Assembly (NCBI GenBank): GCA_964404285.1
Contig: CAYOJK010000005.1
Span: 1-64,000 of the forward strand
Source: JBASEY01 sp964404285
GTDB taxonomy: Bacteria > CSSED10-310
DNA length: 64,000 bases
Reading direction: 5' to 3'
Of this stretch, positions 59,279 through 64,000 are shown piece by piece (positions within the stretch are counted from its first letter, which is position 1; each line of letters starts with the position of its first letter). The translations under genes and the position numbers were made by a program. Under the pieces are notes generated by a model, which worked only from the letters and a program-made list of their open reading frames with translations, had not been told where the DNA came from and ran no database searches.

Positions 59279-60745
59279 TCAGTGTATTTGATAATTTGGC
59301 GCTTCTTTAGTGATGATGATGCTGTGAGGATGGCCTTCTCGGCTGCCGGCAAGTGTGATTTTGACAAATTTGGCTTTATTTCGAAAAGATTCCAAATCAG
59401 CACATCCGCAATAGCCCATACCCGAACGCAAACCTCCAATCAGTTGATGAATAGTAGCAGAAACGGAACCTTTATAGGGAACTCGACCTTCAATACCTTC
59501 CGGAACCAATTTGGGGGTATCGGTTTCATCCTGAAAATAGCGATCGGCCGCTCCGGCTTTCATCGCACCTAATGAACCCATTCCGCGATAGACTTTAAAA
59601 GAGCGTCCTTGGTAGATCACTGTTTCTCCGGGAGCCTCGTCGCAGCCGGCAAGCAGGGATCCCAGCATAACGGCGTGGGCTCCAGCAGCAAGCGCTTTCG
59701 ACACATCACCTGAGTATCTCATCCCGCCGTCAGCAACTACTGTGCATCCGGTTCCGGCTGCAGAGGCGGCTACATTCAAAACAGCGGTGAGTTGAGGAAC
59801 TCCAACGCCGGAAACGACACGCGTTGTACAGATCGATCCGGGGCCAATGCCGACCTTTATGATATCGCTTCCAGCTCCGATCAAAGCTTTTGCGCCTTCG
59901 CTGGTCGCAATATTTCCCGACATCAACGTGATTGAAGGCCAGGTTGTTTTGATTTTCTCCACAGCTCGAAGAACGCCTCGTGAATGGCCATGAGCCGTAT
60001 CTACTGCAATAATATCGACTTTGGATTCCACCAAAGCAGCAACCCGATCGAATAAATCGGCGCCGATGCCGACAGCGGCTCCAACTCGAAGTCGACCAAG
60101 CTCATCTTTGCAGGCATGCGGAAAGGTTTCACGCTTTTTGATATCTTTAACTGTTATCAATCCACGAAGAGCAAAATTTTCATCGACGACCAGAAGTTTT
60201 TCGATACGGTTGGCATGAAGAATTTTTTTTGCATCTTCGAGTGACACCCCTTCACGTGCGGTGATCAGGCCTTCTGAGGTCATTAAGGATCGAATAGGAT
60301 GATTGGTTTCTGTGACAAATCGCAGGTCACGGTTTGTTAGAATTCCAACGAGTTTCCCTTTTTCGGTAATTGGTATACCTGAAATTCTGTATTTTGACAT
60401 TAACTCCAGAGCATCTTCCAGGCTGGCATCTGGTGAAAGGGTGATTGGATCGACGATCATTCCGCTTTCCGAGCGTTTAACTTTGTCGACTTCAATGGCT
60501 TGTTCTTCAATAGTGAGATTTTTGTGGATGAAACCGATACCGCCTTCCTGGGCAAGGGCGATTGCCATTCTGGATTCGGTAACGGTATCCATAGCAGCTG
60601 ATAGAATGGGGATATTCAGCGCAATATTGGGTGTCAAGCGGCTAATCACAGATACATCTTTCGGAATGATGTCCGATTCAGCGGGTAAAAGGTACACGTC
60701 ATCAAAAGTCAAAGCTTCATAAAGAATTTTGTCGCTGTGATTCAT
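59279..60745 (-). CDS. guaB: Inosine-5'-monophosphate dehydrogenase
   Basis: A 488-residue IMPDH, the NAD-dependent oxidation of IMP to XMP. TFDDVYLLPAESDI opens the protein, a Bateman pair of CBS domains lies at about 95-205, and the catalytic loop is GPGSICTTRVVSGVGVPQ with the active Cys. RYFQD and GVEGRVPYKGSV-type flaps (here GIEGRVPYKGSV) are present. AGGAGGAG lies just before the ATG. dapF follows after 10 bases. Confidence 0.97.
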   Translation of the reverse strand: MNHSDKILYEALTFDDVYLLPAESDIIPKDVSVISRLTPNIALNIPILSAAMDTVTESRMAIALAQEGGIGFIHKNLTIEEQAIEVDKVKRSESGMIVDPITLSPDASLEDALELMSKYRISGIPITEKGKLVGILTNRDLRFVTETNHPIRSLMTSEGLITAREGVSLEDAKKILHANRIEKLLVVDENFALRGLITVKDIKKRETFPHACKDELGRLRVGAAVGIGADLFDRVAALVESKVDIIAVDTAHGHSRGVLRAVEKIKTTWPSITLMSGNIATSEGAKALIGAGSDIIKVGIGPGSICTTRVVSGVGVPQLTAVLNVAASAAGTGCTVVADGGMRYSGDVSKALAAGAHAVMLGSLLAGCDEAPGETVIYQGRSFKVYRGMGSLGAMKAGAADRYFQDETDTPKLVPEGIEGRVPYKGSVSATIHQLIGGLRSGMGYCGCADLESFRNKAKFVKITLAGSREGHPHSIIITKEAPNYQIH

Positions 60746-60866
60746 TGTGGCTCCTCCTGAAAATAGAGACCTTTACGCTATCGAACAGCGCATCCTCTGT
60801 CAATGGAAAATTGATGAAATTTGCTGGTCATAGTGATTTATTTTCACGAGTTATGCAAGCTGTTTC

Positions 60867-60896
60867 TTGACGAATAACAGGATTATAAATTATAAT
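60867..60896 (+). promoter_or_regulatory. Sigma-70 promoter of the secreted VWA protein gene
   Basis: TTGACG (60867-60872), an 18-base spacer and a perfect TATAAT (60891-60896). It lies in the divergent gap with guaB, about 50 bases before the start codon. Confidence 0.7.
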
Positions 60897-60951
60897 TATA
60901 TCCGGCAGATCGTTAACGATGAAGAAATGACATACTGCAGGAGGTTGAAAA

Positions 60952-63084
60952 TTGAAAACCAAAGACATGTTGATGGTTATTTTAATGGCGATGTTATCGG
61001 TATCGGTATGGGCGCAGACACCGCCACATATACAAATTACAAAAGAGTTGCAGGAAACCGGAGAAGAAATCTGTCCGGGAGCGATTTTAGATGTCACGAT
61101 TCGCTTGAGTGGATCGGGGTCAACGGCGTATTTGCGCGAACCAGTCAACGCGGTCGTAGTCATTGATAAAAGTGGTTCGATGACTTGGGGAGGCAGTATT
61201 CGATACAATGAATACATGGAACCTCCCTACGCGCCAGCTGGTACACCGGGATATACGGGATCACATTCTACGCCTTATGTTCAGACTATTTGGGCGGCTT
61301 GGAAGTTTTATGAATATTTCTGCTTCAATTCGCCTGTTGTGGGCACTCAGGACCACGGTGGTTTGGTTTGGTATGGCTATGCAAGCAATGTTCCTGGTAA
61401 CTACCCCGTCCGGACCCCGACAGACATTCAACGCCACTCAGATCCCTATTCATACAGCCACAAAACTTTTTGGTGGCATAACCATTTAGCAAGGGAGTCT
61501 GTAGGTGGTAATACAGCGATGGGGCCTGGCATGCAGGTAGCCCGTGATATCATTGGGGCTATGCCGGACAAGACCCGACCAAATTTTATGTTGATGATGA
61601 GCGATGGACGGCCCAACGAATACTGGACACCGAGACCATCGGAGCAGCCCAAGTGGCCCACCACTGGTAGCGCCTCGTATATTTATTATATGCATGCGAT
61701 AGAAATTGCCAGACGTTCGTCTCTTGCAGGACCACTGAACGATGGTCCAAATAGAAATTATCCACAGTATTGGGATACGACGATCTATACTCTCGGCCTT
61801 GGCTCTCAAGTCGATACTTTATTGATGAATCAGCTTGCCGATCCCTGGGATCCGGCTTATTGGGGAGGTCAATCCCGTCCGGAAAACTCACACGCCGGAT
61901 TTTTTGCCTGGGCGCTTACGGAGAATGATCTGATCGATACGTTTGAAGCAATAGCCGGGCACATCATATCGAATGTTGCCGGCAGTGAAATTCATATCCT
62001 GGAAATAGTTCCTTCCTTCGATGGTATGTGCCCTGGGGGAGCGGAATCTTATACTGAGATAGTACCGAATTCGTGGAATTATCCTCCAACGATAATTCCG
62101 CCTGCGCCAGGAGATCCCGATCAAAACTATCGTTATACATGGGATTTTTCCGAATTGCTTATCGGGGATGAAATCGAAATTACATTTCAAATGATGGTGA
62201 CTGACGATGTGCCGCTAGATACCGGCGGCTTGTTGATTGAGTGCCCGGAATCAGAAGTCAACTATTTCGACTATCTAGGCACACCAAGAGCATTTGAAAT
62301 TGTCGATCCAGGTTTTACCACCGGTGATTGTGATGCCGACACACCGACACCTACCGCTACGCCTACTCCCACCCTAACTCCGACATGTGCTCCTGAAACC
62401 CTAATGTATGACGATTTTGAATCGGGGAGTTTTCAGGAATGGGATTACCATGAACCGAATTCTGGTGTGAAAATCTATAGAAACGCCAATTATGCTCATA
62501 GTGGTGAGTATTTTGGTTTCTTTGCCGGTTGTCCTGCAGGATCGCCTGGTGGATTAGGAACGAACGAAGCTGTTATGCTCAAGATGTTGGATTTTTCAGA
62601 TCCTATCCGCCCCGGGGCAGCTCTGGAATTTTATATGATGATAAAAGGGTTTATTGCACCTCAGAAGAGCGGAACCGGAGGAAGAGACATTCAACATCCC
62701 TATGATATGTTTACGATTGAAATCACTGACGAACACAATCACAGAATAGTCGATCAATTCGTTTACGGTGATGTGCCGGTTGGTAAGTATTTCCATTACC
62801 GAACATCGCTTCAGCCATTTGCCGGCTCCAAACATGTGGCAATCAAACTGTTGACATATTTTCCCGTAACAACCGTCGATCCTCAACCTGGTGACAACAG
62901 CGAACCAATGGTGTTCATCGATGATGTTCTTGTGTACGATTACTGCTATGAAGCGACACCGACACCAACGGCTACTCCAGTTCCACCGCCGCCCATTCCT
63001 TCAACCTCTCCACGAGGTATCGGACTGACTCTACTGATCATTGGATTGATCATCGGATTGCCTATGCTCAGAAAAGTATTGTAA
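60952..63084 (+). CDS. Secreted VWA-domain protein with C-terminal membrane-sorting signal
   Basis: A 710-residue exported protein starting at a TTG with AGGAGG eight bases upstream. A signal peptide (MLMVILMAMLSVSVWA) is followed by a von Willebrand A domain (about 60-340) with the MIDAS residues in VVVIDKSGSM. A beta-sandwich follows, then a P-T-P-T linker, a jelly-roll-like domain (MYDDFESGSFQEWDYHEPNS, about 480-680), another linker and the C-terminal IPSTSPRGIGLTLLIIG helix ending in RKVL. The C terminus matches that of the secreted protein at 4532-6394 in motif and position. A surface adhesin or glycan-binding role is inference. The Cys residues (GMCPGGAES and others) suggest disulfides. 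Confidence 0.82.
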   Translation: MKTKDMLMVILMAMLSVSVWAQTPPHIQITKELQETGEEICPGAILDVTIRLSGSGSTAYLREPVNAVVVIDKSGSMTWGGSIRYNEYMEPPYAPAGTPGYTGSHSTPYVQTIWAAWKFYEYFCFNSPVVGTQDHGGLVWYGYASNVPGNYPVRTPTDIQRHSDPYSYSHKTFWWHNHLARESVGGNTAMGPGMQVARDIIGAMPDKTRPNFMLMMSDGRPNEYWTPRPSEQPKWPTTGSASYIYYMHAIEIARRSSLAGPLNDGPNRNYPQYWDTTIYTLGLGSQVDTLLMNQLADPWDPAYWGGQSRPENSHAGFFAWALTENDLIDTFEAIAGHIISNVAGSEIHILEIVPSFDGMCPGGAESYTEIVPNSWNYPPTIIPPAPGDPDQNYRYTWDFSELLIGDEIEITFQMMVTDDVPLDTGGLLIECPESEVNYFDYLGTPRAFEIVDPGFTTGDCDADTPTPTATPTPTLTPTCAPETLMYDDFESGSFQEWDYHEPNSGVKIYRNANYAHSGEYFGFFAGCPAGSPGGLGTNEAVMLKMLDFSDPIRPGAALEFYMMIKGFIAPQKSGTGGRDIQHPYDMFTIEITDEHNHRIVDQFVYGDVPVGKYFHYRTSLQPFAGSKHVAIKLLTYFPVTTVDPQPGDNSEPMVFIDDVLVYDYCYEATPTPTATPVPPPPIPSTSPRGIGLTLLIIGLIIGLPMLRKVL

Positions 63085-63092
63085 TCATTTTT

Positions 63093-63138
63093 AAACCGCA
63101 ATCTGGTTATCATGTATAGCTAGATTGCGGTTTTTTTT
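63093..63138 (+). terminator. Rho-independent terminator after the VWA protein gene
   Basis: A perfect 12-bp stem, AAACCGCAATCT (63093-63104) and AGATTGCGGTTT (63122-63133), followed by eight T in total. Confidence 0.92.
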
Positions 63139-63243
63139 ATGGCGTGAACCAAAATGTCTCTCATCGTTAGATTAAATTTCGATAATCTTTTCTATGCAGC
63201 AGATGAAGAATTTTCTTTTTACCTTGCTTCAAATGGATTTAAT

Positions 63244-64000
63244 TTAAATGCTTAGAAATCGATCTGATTGTGAATTCATCTCGTGTTTTGGAGTTCGGTA
63301 AAGCTCCATCTCAACACGAAATCCCTGCCCTGAAGGCAAAAGATAAATCGTTTCTAAAAAATTGTCTGGATGGACATAACGTTCATATCGATACTCTCGA
63401 GCCCAATCCATACCATCCAACTTTCGTAAAACAATGACGTAGTCCGGTGAAAAACGGCGTATAGGATCCTGATTCAATACACGGGGAGCCTCTTCACGCC
63501 CCCAAATAGCTATTGCACGCGCTTGGTTTTCCAGGCTCAGTGAATGCGCGATGCCACCTAAGACGCCTGAACCCGCGGTAAAGTAGGTATCACCAAGTTT
63601 GCGGGAAGTATCTCGAAGTGTATAGGATTTAGTCAAACAAGCATGAATGAAAAATCCACCGTCTATGATGAAGAAAAGCAACAGGGCTGTTGAGAGCTTC
63701 ATAACGAAGGAAAAATTAAAGGATTTTAATATTCGAATTATCAAATAGGTGCAGATTGCAACCAGACTGATGGCGGCAATATAGCTGACTGTTCCGGTCA
63801 AGGGTATAGGAAGCCATCGAATTAAGAAAGGTGGAATTAGAATACTGGTTATGAGCAGAGGAACAAGCATTTGAACCAGCCGCATGTGGAGCGTTACCTG
63901 ATTTGGCAAAGGTTTATTCCGGTGATCCAGTACACTGCGTGATGCAAGAATTACCAGAGGAATATAAAACAATAGATAGCGCCTAAATGGTTTGGCAGTC
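63244..64000 (-). CDS. C-terminal part of a polytopic membrane protein (runs off the window)
   Basis: An open frame of 252 codons whose 5' end lies beyond position 64000. The visible part has about three to four transmembrane segments (LVPLLITSILIPPFLIRWLP, VSYIAAISLVAICTYLIIRI, LSTALLLFFIIDGGFFIHAC) and a C-terminal soluble domain (about the last 120 residues, with RRFSPDYVIVLRKLDG and YERYVHPDNF). The layout resembles the GT-C-like protein at 25084-26808. I cannot name the family without the missing part. Confidence 0.7.
   Translation of the reverse strand, partial: TAKPFRRYLLFYIPLVILASRSVLDHRNKPLPNQVTLHMRLVQMLVPLLITSILIPPFLIRWLPIPLTGTVSYIAAISLVAICTYLIIRILKSFNFSFVMKLSTALLLFFIIDGGFFIHACLTKSYTLRDTSRKLGDTYFTAGSGVLGGIAHSLSLENQARAIAIWGREEAPRVLNQDPIRRFSPDYVIVLRKLDGMDWAREYRYERYVHPDNFLETIYLLPSGQGFRVEMELYRTPKHEMNSQSDRFLSI

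Noticed and set aside
58414..59439. Longer dapF with 57 extra N-terminal residues
   Set aside because: The extra codons overlap guaB and do not resemble DapF; the family start begins at MKIPFSKLHGLGN.
1..64000. CRISPR array, tRNA or rRNA gene
   Set aside because: No regularly spaced direct repeats, no tRNA-like cloverleaf and no rRNA segments were seen. A covariance-model scan would be needed to exclude a tRNA fully.

Overview
The window comes from a free-living, strictly anaerobic, Gram-negative-type rod. Fermentative or syntrophic energy metabolism is indicated by an NAD-linked selenocysteine formate dehydrogenase, a formate channel and a three-subunit [FeFe] hydrogenase. Rod shape follows from mreBCD-mrdA-rodA, and a diaminopimelate peptidoglycan from dapF. 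Isoprenoids are made by the MEP route (dxr, ispG). The secreted proteins carry dockerin-like repeats, Pro/Thr linkers and a shared C-terminal I-P-x-T-x-P-x-G-I-G-L membrane signal. Such proteins are typical of large-genome uncultured candidate phyla. I cannot name the phylum from this sequence alone. No tRNA, rRNA, CRISPR array or intact transposase gene was recognised.

Layout. 0.2-2.2 kb: an ArsR-controlled operon (arsR, COG0701 permease, CPxC thioredoxin-like protein) whose operator dyad covers its own -10 box. 2.2-6.4 kb: two secreted protein genes in a region full of short dispersed repeats. 6.8-14 kb: a surface polysaccharide cluster with a double glycosyltransferase fusion on the minus strand and, on the plus strand, a GNAT acetyltransferase, a PIG-L deacetylase and two GT4 enzymes. 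14-22.8 kb: a conserved housekeeping run (truA, rplM, rpsI, rpsB, tsf, pyrH, frr, uppS, cdsA, dxr, ispG), with a good sigma-70 promoter before rplM and a possible pseudoknotted leader before rpsB. 22.7-27.3 kb: an M50 protease on the opposite strand, a repeat-rich gap, a DUF488 gene pair, a GT-C membrane enzyme and a ferritin-like protein. 27.5-35.2 kb: the formate locus, with REC, Sec-fdhA and a NuoE-NuoF fusion on the minus strand and fdhD, mobA and a FocA-type channel on the plus strand. 35.4-38.7 kb: thiC, thiD and a Tat-signal radical SAM protein. 38.9-41.2 kb: an ECF sigma factor, an anti-sigma factor and a catalytically degenerate HtrA. 41.3-50.7 kb: rng, a TIGR03960-type radical SAM protein and the rod-shape genes. 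50.8-57.8 kb: REC, hydC, hydB and hydA, followed by a GAF histidine kinase and an NtrC-type regulator. 58-64 kb: a small secreted protein, dapF, guaB, a secreted VWA protein and a truncated membrane protein at the window edge.

How the genes fit together. Formate dehydrogenase and hydrogenase both pass electrons to NAD(H) through NuoE/NuoF-type modules, so the cell can exchange reducing equivalents as formate (with FocA) or H2. Each of the two redox operons begins with a paralogous stand-alone receiver protein behind its own sigma-70-like promoter. The hydrogenase operon is followed directly by a kinase/sigma-54 activator pair. That arrangement suggests dedicated phospho-signalling around H2/formate metabolism and is the most system-like pattern here. 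Other notable points are the UGA-Sec codon with a SECIS hairpin, an FdhD with no CxxC motif, and an HtrA that has lost two of its three catalytic residues.
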